From assembly GCF_001189245.1 (NCBI RefSeq), contig NZ_LFIQ01000024.1, positions 201,344-240,971 of the forward strand: a stretch of 39,628 bases of DNA. Reading direction: 5' to 3'. The DNA is from Bradyrhizobium pachyrhizi. GTDB taxonomy: Bacteria > Pseudomonadota > Alphaproteobacteria > Rhizobiales > Xanthobacteraceae. The notes under the pieces were generated by a model that was not told the DNA's origin, made no database searches, and was given only the letters and a program-made list of their open reading frames with translations. Each line of letters opens with the position of its first letter. Position 1 is the stretch's first letter. Of the stretch, positions 1 through 7,897 are shown piece after piece. Both the position numbers and the translations under genes were made by a program.

Positions 1-37
1 GAACAAGACGTTAGGTTTCGCTCAAAAGGAGGATCCG

Positions 38-1228
38 ATGGATCTCGCTTTCACCAAGGAAGAGATAGCGTTTCGCGAGGAGGTGCGGGAGTTCTTCAAG
101 AACAACGTGCCGCCGGAGACCCGGCGCAAGCTGCAGGAAGGCCGCCATCTGTCGAAGGACGAGATGGTCACCTGGTGGCGCATCCTCAACAAGAAGGGCT
201 GGGGCGTCACCCACTGGCCGAAGGAATATGGCGGCACCGGCTGGAGCACCGTGCAGCACTATATCTTCAACGAGGAGCTGCAGTCCTATCCGGCGCCGCA
301 GCCGCTCGCCTTCGGCGTCAGCATGGTCGGCCCTGTCATCTACACCTTCGGCAACGAGAAGCAGAAGAAGGAATATCTGCCGCGCATCGCCAATGTCGAC
401 GACTGGTGGTGCCAGGGCTTCTCGGAGCCGGGCTCGGGTTCGGACCTCGCGTCGCTGAAGACCAAGGCCGAGCGCAAAGGCGACAAGTGGATCATCAACG
501 GCCAGAAGACCTGGACCACGCTCGCCCAGCACGCCGACATGATCTTCTGCCTCTGCCGCACCGATCCGGCCGCGAAAAAGCAGATGGGCATCTCCTTCAT
601 CGTGTTCAGCATGAAGTCGAAGGGCGTCACCGTGCGCCCGATCCAGACCATCGACGGCGGCCATGAGGTCAACGAGGTGTTCTTCGACGACGTCGAGGTG
701 CCCTACGAGAACCTGATCGGCGAGGAGAACAAGGGCTGGGATTACGCCAAATTCCTGCTCGGCAATGAGCGTACCGGCATCGCCCGGGTCGGCGTGTCGA
801 AGGAGCGGCTGCGCCGCATCCGCGCGCTGGCCTCCAAGGTCGAGGCCGGCGGCCGTCCGGTGATCGAGGATCCGGCGTTCCGCGAGAAGCTCACGGCCTG
901 CGAGATCGAGCTGAAGGCGCTCGAGCTGACCCAGCTCCGCGTCGTCGCCGACGAGGGCAAGCACGGCAAGGGCAAGCCCAATCCGGCGTCCTCCGTGCTC
1001 AAGATCAAGGGCTCGGAAATCCAGCAGACCACGACCGAGCTGTTGATGGAGATCATCGGTCCGTTCGCCGCGCCCTATGACGAGCACGGCGATGCCGGCT
1101 CGAACGAGAGCATGGATTGGACCGCGCAGATCGCGCCGAGCTACTTCAACAACCGCAAGGTTTCGATCTACGGCGGCTCCAACGAGATCCAGCGCAACAT
1201 CATCAGCAAGGCGGTGCTGGGGCTGTAA
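38..1228 (+). CDS. pimC: Acyl-CoA dehydrogenase, pimeloyl-CoA dehydrogenase large-subunit-like
   Basis: A 396-aa flavoprotein expected to oxidise an acyl-CoA to the 2-enoyl-CoA in the cytoplasm, passing electrons to ETF. The fold runs from an N-terminal helical domain (MDLAFTKEEIAFREEVREFF) through a middle beta domain (GFSEPGSGSDLASL, then the WTT motif) to a C-terminal helical domain ending YGGSNEIQRNI. An AAAGGAGG ribosome site lies 5 to 10 bases before the ATG. The length and the second dehydrogenase just downstream match the PimC/PimD pair of dicarboxylate degradation in Rhodopseudomonas and Bradyrhizobium. The acyl-CoA dehydrogenase family is certain. The dicarboxylyl-CoA substrate is inferred from gene pairing and overall resemblance. 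The position that holds the catalytic Glu in MCAD-type enzymes reads Gly here (YGGS). Confidence 0.87.
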   Translation: MDLAFTKEEIAFREEVREFFKNNVPPETRRKLQEGRHLSKDEMVTWWRILNKKGWGVTHWPKEYGGTGWSTVQHYIFNEELQSYPAPQPLAFGVSMVGPVIYTFGNEKQKKEYLPRIANVDDWWCQGFSEPGSGSDLASLKTKAERKGDKWIINGQKTWTTLAQHADMIFCLCRTDPAAKKQMGISFIVFSMKSKGVTVRPIQTIDGGHEVNEVFFDDVEVPYENLIGEENKGWDYAKFLLGNERTGIARVGVSKERLRRIRALASKVEAGGRPVIEDPAFREKLTACEIELKALELTQLRVVADEGKHGKGKPNPASSVLKIKGSEIQQTTTELLMEIIGPFAAPYDEHGDAGSNESMDWTAQIAPSYFNNRKVSIYGGSNEIQRNIISKAVLGL

Positions 1229-1244
1229 GCCGCACATTCAGCTG

Positions 1245-1343
1245 TCGTCCCCCGCGCAGGCGGGGGACCCAGTACGCCGCGGCGGTCAGAATTCCCAATG
1301 ATGGCCGCCGAGTACTGGATCCCCGCTTTCGCGGGGATGACGA
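1245..1343. repeat. Palindromic intergenic repeat (GTCGTCCCC / GGGGATGACG type)
   Basis: This sits in the pimC-pimD gap. The left arm carries a small hairpin (CCCCCGCGCAGGCGGGGG) and the right arm another (CCCCGCTTTCGCGGGG). The two outer halves, CCCAGTAC and GTACTGG, are inverted relative to each other. The same layout recurs at 6383, 9402 and 39511. It is a REP/BIME-like element, not a gene. Confidence 0.8.
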
Positions 1344-1394
1344 TCGGGGATCTGGGCAACAGCAGTGCCCGCTTGATTTTGGAGAGATGGTAAA

Positions 1395-2540
1395 ATGGAT
1401 TTTGATCTGTCCGAGGAGCAGCGGCTTCTCAAGGAAAGCGTCGACGGGTTGCTGGCGGATGCCTACGACTTCGATGCGCGCAAGAAGTACATGAAGGAGA
1501 AGGGCGGCTGGAGCAAAGCCCTCTGGGGCAAGCTCGCCGAGCAGGGCCTGCTTGGCCTGCCCTTCGCGGAGATTGACGGCGGCTTCGGCGCCGGCGCGGT
1601 CGAGACCATGATTGTGATGGAAGCGCTCGGCAAGGCGCTGGTGGTCGAGCCTTATCTCGCCACCGTCGTGGTCGCCGGCGGTTTCCTGCGCCATGGCGGC
1701 TCGGCCGAGCAGAAGGCCAAGTACATTCCCGGCATCATCGACGGCAGCAAGACCTTCGGCTTCGCGCAGCTCGAGAAGAACTCGCGCTACGATCTGTTCG
1801 ACGTCGTGACCACGGCCAAGAAGAAGGGCGACGCTTACGTGATCGACGGCGAGAAGTTCGTCGTGCTCAACGGCGAGAACGCCGACACGCTGATCGTGAC
1901 CGCGCGCACCAAGGGCGGCCAGCGCGACAAGACCGGCATCGGCGTGTTCCTGGTTCCTGCGGATGCCAAGGGCGTCACCAGGAAGGGCTATCCCACCCAG
2001 GACGGCCTGCACGCGGCCGACATCACCTTCACCAATGTCGAGGTCGGTGCTGACGCTGCGATCGGCGATCCCGAGAACGGCCTGCCCCTGATCGAGCGCG
2101 TCGCCGACGAAGCCCGTACCGCGCTGTGCGCGGAAGCGGTCGGCGCGATGGACGAGTCGCTGAAGGAGACGGTCGAGTACATCAAGACCCGCAAGCAGTT
2201 CGGCGTTGCGATCGGCTCGTTCCAGAGCCTGCAGCACCGTGCCGCCGACATGTTCGTGGCGCTGGAGCAGGCCCGCAGCATGTCGATGTTCGCCACCATG
2301 GCGTCGGACTTCGACGATGCCAAGGAGCGTGCGTCAGCGGTCGCCGCCGCCAAGGTGCAGGTCGGCAAGTCCCTGAAGTTCGTCGGCCAGCAGTCGATCC
2401 AGCTTCACGGCGGCATCGGCATGACGATGGAGGCCAAGATCGGCCACTACTTCAAGCGGCTGACCATGATCGAGAACACGCTCGGCGACACCGACTATCA
2501 CCTCCGTCGCGTCAGCGAGGGCGGTGGGCTGCTGGCGTAA
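1395..2540 (+). CDS. pimD: Acyl-CoA dehydrogenase, pimeloyl-CoA dehydrogenase small-subunit-like
   Basis: A 381-aa second acyl-CoA dehydrogenase that should partner the upstream one. It starts MDFDLSEEQRLLKESVDGLL, has the conserved C-terminal helical stretch TRKQFGVAIGSFQSLQHRAADM, and ends with LHGGIGMTMEAKIGHYFKRL. GGAGAG lies about 8 bases before the ATG. It lacks the YGGxNEIQR ending of the upstream protein, which fits a heteromeric enzyme in which the subunits contribute unequally to the active site. That is an inference from known alpha2beta2 acyl-CoA dehydrogenases. It is colinear with the first gene and separated from it only by a repeat-filled gap. Confidence 0.85.
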   Translation: MDFDLSEEQRLLKESVDGLLADAYDFDARKKYMKEKGGWSKALWGKLAEQGLLGLPFAEIDGGFGAGAVETMIVMEALGKALVVEPYLATVVVAGGFLRHGGSAEQKAKYIPGIIDGSKTFGFAQLEKNSRYDLFDVVTTAKKKGDAYVIDGEKFVVLNGENADTLIVTARTKGGQRDKTGIGVFLVPADAKGVTRKGYPTQDGLHAADITFTNVEVGADAAIGDPENGLPLIERVADEARTALCAEAVGAMDESLKETVEYIKTRKQFGVAIGSFQSLQHRAADMFVALEQARSMSMFATMASDFDDAKERASAVAAAKVQVGKSLKFVGQQSIQLHGGIGMTMEAKIGHYFKRLTMIENTLGDTDYHLRRVSEGGGLLA

Positions 2541-2545
2541 GTTGT

Positions 2546-2664
2546 CTCCGTCATTCCGGGGCTCGCGAAGCGAGAACCCGGAATCTCGCGCCACAACCTC
2601 CGGATTCCCCCGATGCGCGATTGCGCATCTGAGGTTCGCGACTGCGTCGCGCCCCGGAATGACG
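2546..2664. repeat. Palindromic intergenic repeat (CGTCATTCCGGGG / CCCCGGAATGACG type)
   Basis: The outer arms CGTCATTCCGGGG and CCCCGGAATGACG are inverted repeats. Internal palindromes include CTCGCGAAGCGAG and TGCGCGATTGCGCA. The element fills the gap between the second dehydrogenase and the SDR gene. A shorter member of the family lies at 35706-35790. Confidence 0.8.
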
Positions 2665-2689
2665 TGCCAATAACAGGGAAACAACAACA

Positions 2690-3463
2690 ATGAAAAACAC
2701 CCCGTTCGACCTCACCGGCCAGGTTGCGGTCATCACCGGCTCGAGCCGCGGCATCGGCCGCGCCTCGGCGGAGCTGCTCGCAAAGCTCGGCGCCAAGGTC
2801 GTGATCTCCTCGCGCAAGGCGGATGCCTGCCAGGAAGTCGCCGACGGCATCAAGAAGGCGGGTGGCGATGCGCTCGTCATCCCCTGCAACATCGCGCGCC
2901 GCAACGAGGTCGAGGCGCTGGTCTCGGGCACGATCAAGCATTACGGCAAGATCGACATCCTGGTGTGCAACGCCGCGGTGAACCCGTATTACGGCCCGCT
3001 GCTCGACATCACCGACGAGGCCTTCGACAAGATCATGGGCTCGAACGTCAAGAGCAACATCTGGCTGTCCGCGCTGGCGATCCCGCAGATGGCCGAGCGC
3101 GGCAAGGGTTCGGTCGTGATCATCTCCTCGATCGGCGGCCTGCGCGGCTCGACCGTGATCGGTGCCTACGGCATCTCCAAGGCGGCCGACTTCGCGCTGT
3201 GCCGCAGCCTCGCCGGCGAATGGGGGCCGAAGGGCGTGCGCGTCAACTGCGTGGCGCCGGGCCTGGTGAAGACCGATTTCGCCCGCGCGCTGTGGGAGGA
3301 CCCGGACAATCTGAAGCGCCGCACCGCATCGACGCCGCTCCGCCGCATCGGCGAGCCCGACGAGATCGCCGGCGCGGTGGCCTATCTCGCCTCCGATGCG
3401 TCGACGTTCATGACCGGCCAGACCATCGTGGTCGACGGCGGCGTCACCACGGCGGCGACGTAA
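2690..3463 (+). CDS. SDR family oxidoreductase
   Basis: A 257-aa classical short-chain dehydrogenase/reductase using NAD(P)H. Visible motifs are the Rossmann loop TGSSRGIG (residues 16-23), a CNAA variant of NNAG, the catalytic Ser in ISSIGG, the YGISK active-site Tyr/Lys, and the closing TGQTIVVDGG. The length is normal for the family. Its position behind two acyl-CoA dehydrogenases suggests it oxidises a hydroxyacyl or related intermediate of the same pathway, or a free alcohol. The substrate cannot be read from the sequence. The start is the ATG at 2690, with a modest GGGA ribosome site upstream. Confidence 0.9.
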   Translation: MKNTPFDLTGQVAVITGSSRGIGRASAELLAKLGAKVVISSRKADACQEVADGIKKAGGDALVIPCNIARRNEVEALVSGTIKHYGKIDILVCNAAVNPYYGPLLDITDEAFDKIMGSNVKSNIWLSALAIPQMAERGKGSVVIISSIGGLRGSTVIGAYGISKAADFALCRSLAGEWGPKGVRVNCVAPGLVKTDFARALWEDPDNLKRRTASTPLRRIGEPDEIAGAVAYLASDASTFMTGQTIVVDGGVTTAAT

Positions 3464-3474
3464 GGTCAATCGCT

Positions 3475-3578
3475 CTAAAGCATGATCCGGAAAAGTGCGA
3501 AGCGGTTTTCCGAAAAGATCATGCTCAAACAAAAGGCCAAAGCGCGATGACGATTCAACCTAATCTCATCGCGCTTTA
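3475..3578. repeat. 104-bp two-hairpin repeat, copy 1
   Basis: Two stem-loops lie side by side. The first has arms AGCATGATC/GATCATGCT with an inner GGAAAA/TTTTCC pair. The second has arms AAAGCGCGATGA/TCATCGCGCTTT. The element lies just after the SDR gene and differs from copy 2 at 9619-9722 by a single base over 104. Confidence 0.9.
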
Positions 3579-3606
3579 AGAGATAGCGCGCAATCGTCCC
3601 ACGATC

Positions 3607-3698
3607 TCGTCATGCCCGGCCTCGTGCCGGGCATCCACGTCTTTGGCGGTTGCTGCGAGCAAGACGTGGATGGCCGGGACAAGCCCGGCCACGACGAC
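3607..3698. repeat. Palindromic intergenic repeat (GTCATGCCCGG / GGCCACGAC type)
   Basis: Outer arms CGTCATGCCCGGC and GCCCGGCCACGACG flank an inverted pair CCACGTC/GACGTGG. It lies between the 104-bp repeat and the end of metZ. No gene is visible in it. Confidence 0.7.
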
Positions 3699-3739
3699 GC
3701 CGAAAGAACGGCGCACGCCGCCCGCGAGAGGCGTTTGCC

Positions 3740-4933
3740 TCAAACCTGCTCCAGCGCGCGCTCGAAGTCCTCGATCAGGTCGTCGGGATGCTCCAGCCCG
3801 GCCGAGAAGCGAATGAAGCCTTCGCTGATACCGAGTTCGGCGCGGGCCTCCGGTGCCAGGCGCTGATGCGTCGTGGTCGCGGGATGCGTGACCAGGCTCT
3901 TGGCGTCGCCGAGATTGTTGGAGATGCGCGAGATCTTCAGCGCGTTGAGGCAGCGGAAGGCGCCGGCCTTGCCGTCCTTCACCTCGAAGCCGACCAGCGT
4001 CGAGCCGGCGCCCATCTGCTTCTTCACCGTCTCGGCCTGCGGATGATCGGGGCGGCCGGGATAGACCAGCCGCGTGACCTTCGGATGCTTGGCCAGCGCC
4101 TCGGCGATCTTCGCCGCGTTCTCGGTCTGGGCGCGAACGCGGACGCCGAGCGTCTCCAGCCCCTTCAGCAGCACCCAGGCGTTGAACGGCGACAGCGATG
4201 GCCCGGTCTGGCGCATGAAATTGTGGATGTGCTCGGCGATGAAGGCCTCCGACGACAGGATGACGCCGCCGAGGCAGCGGCCCTGGCCGTCGATATGCTT
4301 GGTCGCGGAATAGACCACGACGTCGGCGCCGAGCGACAGCGGGCTCTGCCAGATCGGCGTCGCGAACACATTGTCGACGATCAGCCGGGCGCCGCCGCCA
4401 TGCGCGATCTTGGCGATCGCGCCGATGTCGAGCACGTCGAGCGTCGGATTGGTCGGGCTCTCCAGGAAGAAGGTCTTGGTGTTCGGCCGCAACGCGCGCT
4501 GCCACTGGTCGAGGTCGAGGCCGTCGACCAGGGTCGTCTCGATGCCGTAGCGCGGCAACAGGTCCTGCACCACGTAGAGGCAGGAGCCGAACAGGGCCTT
4601 CGAGGCCACCACATGATCGCCGGCCTTCAGCGGCGCGAGGATCGCGGTGGTCACCGCGGCCATGCCGGTCGCGGTCGAGCGCGCGGCTTCCGCGCCCTCG
4701 AGCTCGATCATGCGGCGCTCGAACATCGCGATGGTCGGGTTGGAATAGCGCGAATAGATGAAGCCGGGGTCCTGGCCCTTGAAGCGCGCCTCGCATTGCT
4801 CGGCGGTGTCGTAGACGTAGCCCTGGGTGAGAAACAGCCCTTCCGACGTCTCCCCGAATTGCGAGCGCAGCGTGCCGCCATGGACGAGGCGGGTTTCGGG
4901 ACGAAAGCGGGCCGTGGTTTCAGATTCAGACAT
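3740..4933 (-). CDS. metZ: O-succinylhomoserine sulfhydrylase
   Basis: A 397-aa PLP enzyme of the Cys/Met metabolism family. It makes homocysteine from O-succinylhomoserine and sulfide in methionine synthesis. The PLP lysine is in SATKHIDGQGR (Lys212), and ESPTNPTLD and the SRYSNPT motif are also present. The start is the ATG at 4933, preceded by GGAGG; a longer reading frame upstream would run into the leader. The methionine assignment is strongly supported by the SAM-II riboswitch and terminator in its leader (4974-5080), so expression should fall when S-adenosylmethionine is plentiful. Cystathionine gamma-synthase-type activity is the main alternative. Confidence 0.92.
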   Translation of the reverse strand: MSESETTARFRPETRLVHGGTLRSQFGETSEGLFLTQGYVYDTAEQCEARFKGQDPGFIYSRYSNPTIAMFERRMIELEGAEAARSTATGMAAVTTAILAPLKAGDHVVASKALFGSCLYVVQDLLPRYGIETTLVDGLDLDQWQRALRPNTKTFFLESPTNPTLDVLDIGAIAKIAHGGGARLIVDNVFATPIWQSPLSLGADVVVYSATKHIDGQGRCLGGVILSSEAFIAEHIHNFMRQTGPSLSPFNAWVLLKGLETLGVRVRAQTENAAKIAEALAKHPKVTRLVYPGRPDHPQAETVKKQMGAGSTLVGFEVKDGKAGAFRCLNALKISRISNNLGDAKSLVTHPATTTHQRLAPEARAELGISEGFIRFSAGLEHPDDLIEDFERALEQV

Positions 4934-4973
4934 GTGACCTCCGAGGTGGCCATTTCCTCTGGAGAATGGCCAC

Positions 4974-5008
4974 AAAAAAACCGGCCTGGAGCAACCTCCA
5001 CAAGCCGG
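4974..5008 (-). terminator. Intrinsic terminator in the metZ leader
   Basis: On the reverse strand a hairpin with arms CCGGC/GCCGG and TGGAG/CTCCA is followed directly by seven U residues. It lies after the SAM-II aptamer and before the metZ ribosome site, so it looks like the attenuator acting on metZ and not the end of another gene. Confidence 0.85.
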
Positions 5009-5019
5009 GATCACACTGT

Positions 5020-5080
5020 CCCCGGCCTGTTTAGCGACTTATTTAACGTGGCTGCAAGCCGGCCGGCTCAAATCACCACG
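5020..5080 (-). promoter_or_regulatory. SAM-II riboswitch upstream of metZ
   Basis: Read on the reverse strand, the element contains GTGGTGATTTGAG, then CTTGCAGCCACGTTAAATAA, then GTCGCTAAA and a 3' GGCCGGGG. This order matches the SAM-II (metA) riboswitch known upstream of methionine genes in alphaproteobacteria. GTGG pairs with CCAC to form P1. The loop GCCGGCC can pair with the 3' GGCCGG to form the pseudoknot. It lies about 90 bases before the metZ ATG with an intrinsic terminator between, so the likely mode is SAM-dependent transcription termination. Confidence 0.93.
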
Positions 5081-5092
5081 GGATAAGTGCAG

Positions 5093-5121
5093 CTGATATT
5101 CCCTCGCGCCCTTTCCGTCAA
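5093..5121 (-). promoter_or_regulatory. Sigma70-like promoter for the metZ leader
   Basis: On the reverse strand TTGACG (5116-5121) and TATCAG (5093-5098) are 17 bases apart. Transcription would start a few bases before the SAM-II aptamer, as expected for a riboswitch leader. The -35 is good and the -10 is weak. Confidence 0.55.
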
Positions 5122-5223
5122 GACGGTCATCGGATAACCCGTAAAAGCCCATATTTTGGGGCTTGATGGCCGCCTGGAGTATGATTTTTGGGCCATCTCG
5201 AGGGATCGCCGAGGGACCGCATC

Positions 5224-6330
5224 GTGTCGTTCACGCTGGAAGATGAATCCAACGGAATCCTGCCCGACCGCATGATCGCGGAGATGGCGGAGGCCGGCCT
5301 CATTCTGCCCGCCTATGACTTCGTCGAGAGCCAGATCCAGCCGGCCAGCCTCGATCTGCGCCTTGGCGACATCGCCTACCGGGTCCGCGCCAGCTTCCTG
5401 CCGGGCCCCGATGCCACCGTCGCCGAGCGGATCGACCAGCTGAAGCTGCACGAGATCGATCTGTCCGACGGCGCGGTGCTGGAGACCAACTGCGTCTACA
5501 TCGTGCCGCTGCTGGAGAGCCTGGCGCTGCCGCCGGAGATCGTGGCCGCGGCCAACCCGAAGAGCTCGACCGGACGGCTCGACGTCTTCACCCGCGTGAT
5601 CGCCGACGGCACCCGCCGCTTCGACATGATCGGCGCCGGCTATCACGGCCCGCTCTACGCCGAGATCAGCCCGAAGACGTTTCCCGTGCTGCTGCGCGAG
5701 GGGTCGCGGCTCAGCCAGGTCCGCTTCCGGATCGGCGAGGCGACGTTGACCGCCGACGAGCTCGATGCGCTGCATGCCGCCGAGCGGCTGGTCGATATCG
5801 ACGATGCCGATCTCACCCATGGCGTTGCGCTTTCCGTCGATCTCTCCGGCGAGAGCTCGGGGGGCTTCGTCGGCTATCGCGCCAAGCGCCATACCGGCGT
5901 GGTCGATGTCGATCGCCGCGGCGGCTATGCGGTCGACGATTTCTGGGAACCGATCAAGGCGCGGCCCGACGGCAGTCTCATCCTCGATCCCGGCGAGTTC
6001 TACATCCTGGCTTCGAAAGAGGCGGTGCAGGTGCCGCCGGACTACGCCGCGGAGATGGTGCCGTTCGACCCGCTGGTCGGCGAATTCCGCGTCCACTATG
6101 CCGGCTTCTTCGATCCCGGCTTCGGCTATGCCGGCGCCGGCGGCAAGGGCGCGCGCGCCGTGCTGGAGGTGCGCTCGCGCGAGGTGCCGTTCATCCTCGA
6201 GCATGGCCAGATCGTCGGCCGCCTCGTCTATGAACGCATGCTCGAGCGTCCTGATGCGCTCTATGGCCAGCGCATCGGCTCGAACTATCAGGCGCAGGGC
6301 CTGAAGCTCTCCAAGCATTTTCGCGTCTAA
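5224..6330 (+). CDS. dcd: 2'-deoxycytidine 5'-triphosphate deaminase (long alphaproteobacterial form)
   Basis: A 368-aa enzyme expected to convert dCTP to dUTP for thymidylate synthesis. The N-terminal half has the dUTPase/Dcd fold with substrate motif NPKSSTGRLD (residues 111-120) and the family signature QPASLDLRLG. The second half (about 200-368) repeats the fold: LDPGEFYILASKEAVQVP parallels LETNCVYIVPLLESLALP. It lacks a KSSxGR copy, so it looks like an internal duplication with one active site. I chose the GTG at 5224, preceded by GAGGGA; a TTG at 5188 would add 12 residues. The usual Dcd is about 190 aa, but this double-length type is standard in rhizobia. Confidence 0.88.
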   Translation: MSFTLEDESNGILPDRMIAEMAEAGLILPAYDFVESQIQPASLDLRLGDIAYRVRASFLPGPDATVAERIDQLKLHEIDLSDGAVLETNCVYIVPLLESLALPPEIVAAANPKSSTGRLDVFTRVIADGTRRFDMIGAGYHGPLYAEISPKTFPVLLREGSRLSQVRFRIGEATLTADELDALHAAERLVDIDDADLTHGVALSVDLSGESSGGFVGYRAKRHTGVVDVDRRGGYAVDDFWEPIKARPDGSLILDPGEFYILASKEAVQVPPDYAAEMVPFDPLVGEFRVHYAGFFDPGFGYAGAGGKGARAVLEVRSREVPFILEHGQIVGRLVYERMLERPDALYGQRIGSNYQAQGLKLSKHFRV

Positions 6331-6382
6331 TTCCGTTTCGCGCGCGTGTAATTCCGCGCGCCGGATTTCGCGTCATTCTCCG

Positions 6383-6485
6383 CCGTCATTCCCCGCGAAA
6401 GCGGGGAATCCAGTACGCCGCGGCCTCTCCATCGACAACGTCTGTCTCTGGAATACTGGATCGCCCGATCGAGTCGGGCGATGAC
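6383..6485. repeat. Palindromic intergenic repeat (GTCATTCCCC / GGCGATGAC type)
   Basis: The left arm has the hairpin TTCCCCGCGAAAGCGGGGAA followed by TCCAGTAC. The right arm has TACTGGA and a hairpin GCCCGATCGAGTCGGGC ending GATGAC. Same family as 1245-1343. Confidence 0.8.
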
Positions 6486-6583
6486 ACCGAATATGTGTCT
6501 GGTTGCGTCGCGCCTATGCCGATGACACACTTCCAGAAGCTCTCCAAGGATTTCGGGTGCAATTCCGTTTCGCGCGCGTGTTC

Positions 6584-6672
6584 CGTAGCCCGGATGAAGC
6601 ATAGCGAAATCCGGGACGCTGCATACGCGCATTGAGCTGCCCCGGATTGCGCTTCGCTCCATCCGGGCTACG
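6584..6672. repeat. Palindromic intergenic repeat (CGTAGCCCGGAT / ATCCGGGCTACG type)
   Basis: The outer arms CGTAGCCCGGATGAAGC and GCTCCATCCGGGCTACG are inverted. Inner copies read AATCCGGG and CCCGGATT. With the repeat at 6383 and a short unassigned stretch, this accounts for the 388-base gap after dcd. Confidence 0.8.
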
Positions 6673-6718
6673 ATTGCGCATGCGAGCTCGCCTCGCCAAC
6701 AACAGCCAGGGAGCGAAC

Positions 6719-7768
6719 ATGACCGCAGGCGAAAGCGCACAGGAAGCGCAATGGCGGAAGTGGCGCGGCGTCGCCGATCTCTATCATGCCTTCTTCACCG
6801 GGCTGATCCTCACCGTGGTCACGCGGCGCGGCACGACTGACGCCGCGGAGTTCGTCTTCCGCGTGTTTCGCCGCCAGCAGCAGGAGCGCTTCCTGCCCGG
6901 CTTGAAGAAGCTCGGCCTCGACGGCCTGCCGCCGGCGGTCGCGGCCGCGCAGTATCATTACCTCTCCAACTGGATCGGCGGCGTGCATGTCGAATACATG
7001 TACGAGACCGACCGCAAGGCCTGGATTCGCTATCCGCCGCCGCGCTGGATCTGGAAGGGCACGGCGATCTGCGGCGTGCCCGGCGAGGTCTCGCGCGCGA
7101 TGCTGCGCGGCTGGCACGCCAACAACGGCGTCGCGCTCGGGGATTTGCGGCTCGGCTTCGTCTGCACCAAGCAGAGCGTCGACGGGCAGGACGGGCTTGA
7201 GGGCTATTATTGCGAATACGATCATCCGCTCGAGCTCGATCAGCGCCTGGTGTTCGCGCGCCATCTCGAGGCGCCGCCGTTCGATCCCGGGACCGCGCCG
7301 GCGCTGCCGGTGGACAGCTGGCCGAAGCCGCGGCTGGAAAAGGCCTATCGCAACTACGCGATGGAATATGTGAAGACGGCCGCGCCGGTCATCGTGCAGG
7401 TGTTCGGCCCGGAGGATGCGAGCTATCTGCTGCATCTCACCGGCAAGCTGATCGGCATGCAGTATTACGACGAGGTCGCGCAGGCGCTCGGCGGCAGCCG
7501 TGGCCGTACCACGGAATTTGCCGCATTCCTGCGCACTCTCTTCGAGTCGCAGGACGATGTCGCTGACATCACCGAGTCCGAGGGCCAGTTCGAAATCCGC
7601 CAGCAGGGCTGGAAGCTGATGGCCGACGTCGCCGATTATCATCCGGCCTGCGCCAGCGTGCTGACCGGCCTGTTCGAAGGGCTGGCGGCCGGCTGCGGGC
7701 GGCATATTCCGGTGCATCTGAAGCCGAATAGCACCGCCGGCGCACCGTTCGTCTGGTCGATCGGCTAG
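6719..7768 (+). CDS. Conserved hypothetical protein (349 aa)
   Basis: I do not recognise this protein. It is a 349-aa soluble, aromatic-rich protein with no signal peptide and no clear transmembrane segment. Notable stretches are YHAFFTGLILTVVTRRGTTD near the start, YHYLSNWIGGVHVEYMYETD (about 80-100), and a C-terminal half with EFAAFLRTLFESQDDVADIT. The start is the ATG at 6719 with GGGAG upstream; in-frame codons further up lie inside the palindromic repeat and are unlikely to be translated. High third-position GC and a reading frame open throughout support it as a real gene. Neighbours (dCTP deaminase, MATE exporter) give no clue to its role. Confidence 0.75.
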   Translation: MTAGESAQEAQWRKWRGVADLYHAFFTGLILTVVTRRGTTDAAEFVFRVFRRQQQERFLPGLKKLGLDGLPPAVAAAQYHYLSNWIGGVHVEYMYETDRKAWIRYPPPRWIWKGTAICGVPGEVSRAMLRGWHANNGVALGDLRLGFVCTKQSVDGQDGLEGYYCEYDHPLELDQRLVFARHLEAPPFDPGTAPALPVDSWPKPRLEKAYRNYAMEYVKTAAPVIVQVFGPEDASYLLHLTGKLIGMQYYDEVAQALGGSRGRTTEFAAFLRTLFESQDDVADITESEGQFEIRQQGWKLMADVADYHPACASVLTGLFEGLAAGCGRHIPVHLKPNSTAGAPFVWSIG

Positions 7769-7897
7769 CGCCAAGGTTCATCCGGGTTCACCTGCAATCG
7801 CGCAGGCCCCCCTTGCGTCCCGCGCACGTGGATTCCGCCGTTGCCATGGTAGGGAAACACCATGGCGCGGCTCCCCAGATCGCGCGTGGGAGTAGAA

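Noticed and set aside
11..1237. Reverse ORF of 408 codons opposite the first dehydrogenase
   Set aside because: High GC keeps the opposite strand open. The translation is low-complexity, while the forward frame has clear acyl-CoA dehydrogenase motifs.
3650..5086. Long forward ORF (478 codons) opposite metZ
   Set aside because: It is the antisense shadow of metZ: Arg/Ala/Leu-rich with no domain, and it crosses the metZ terminator and riboswitch.
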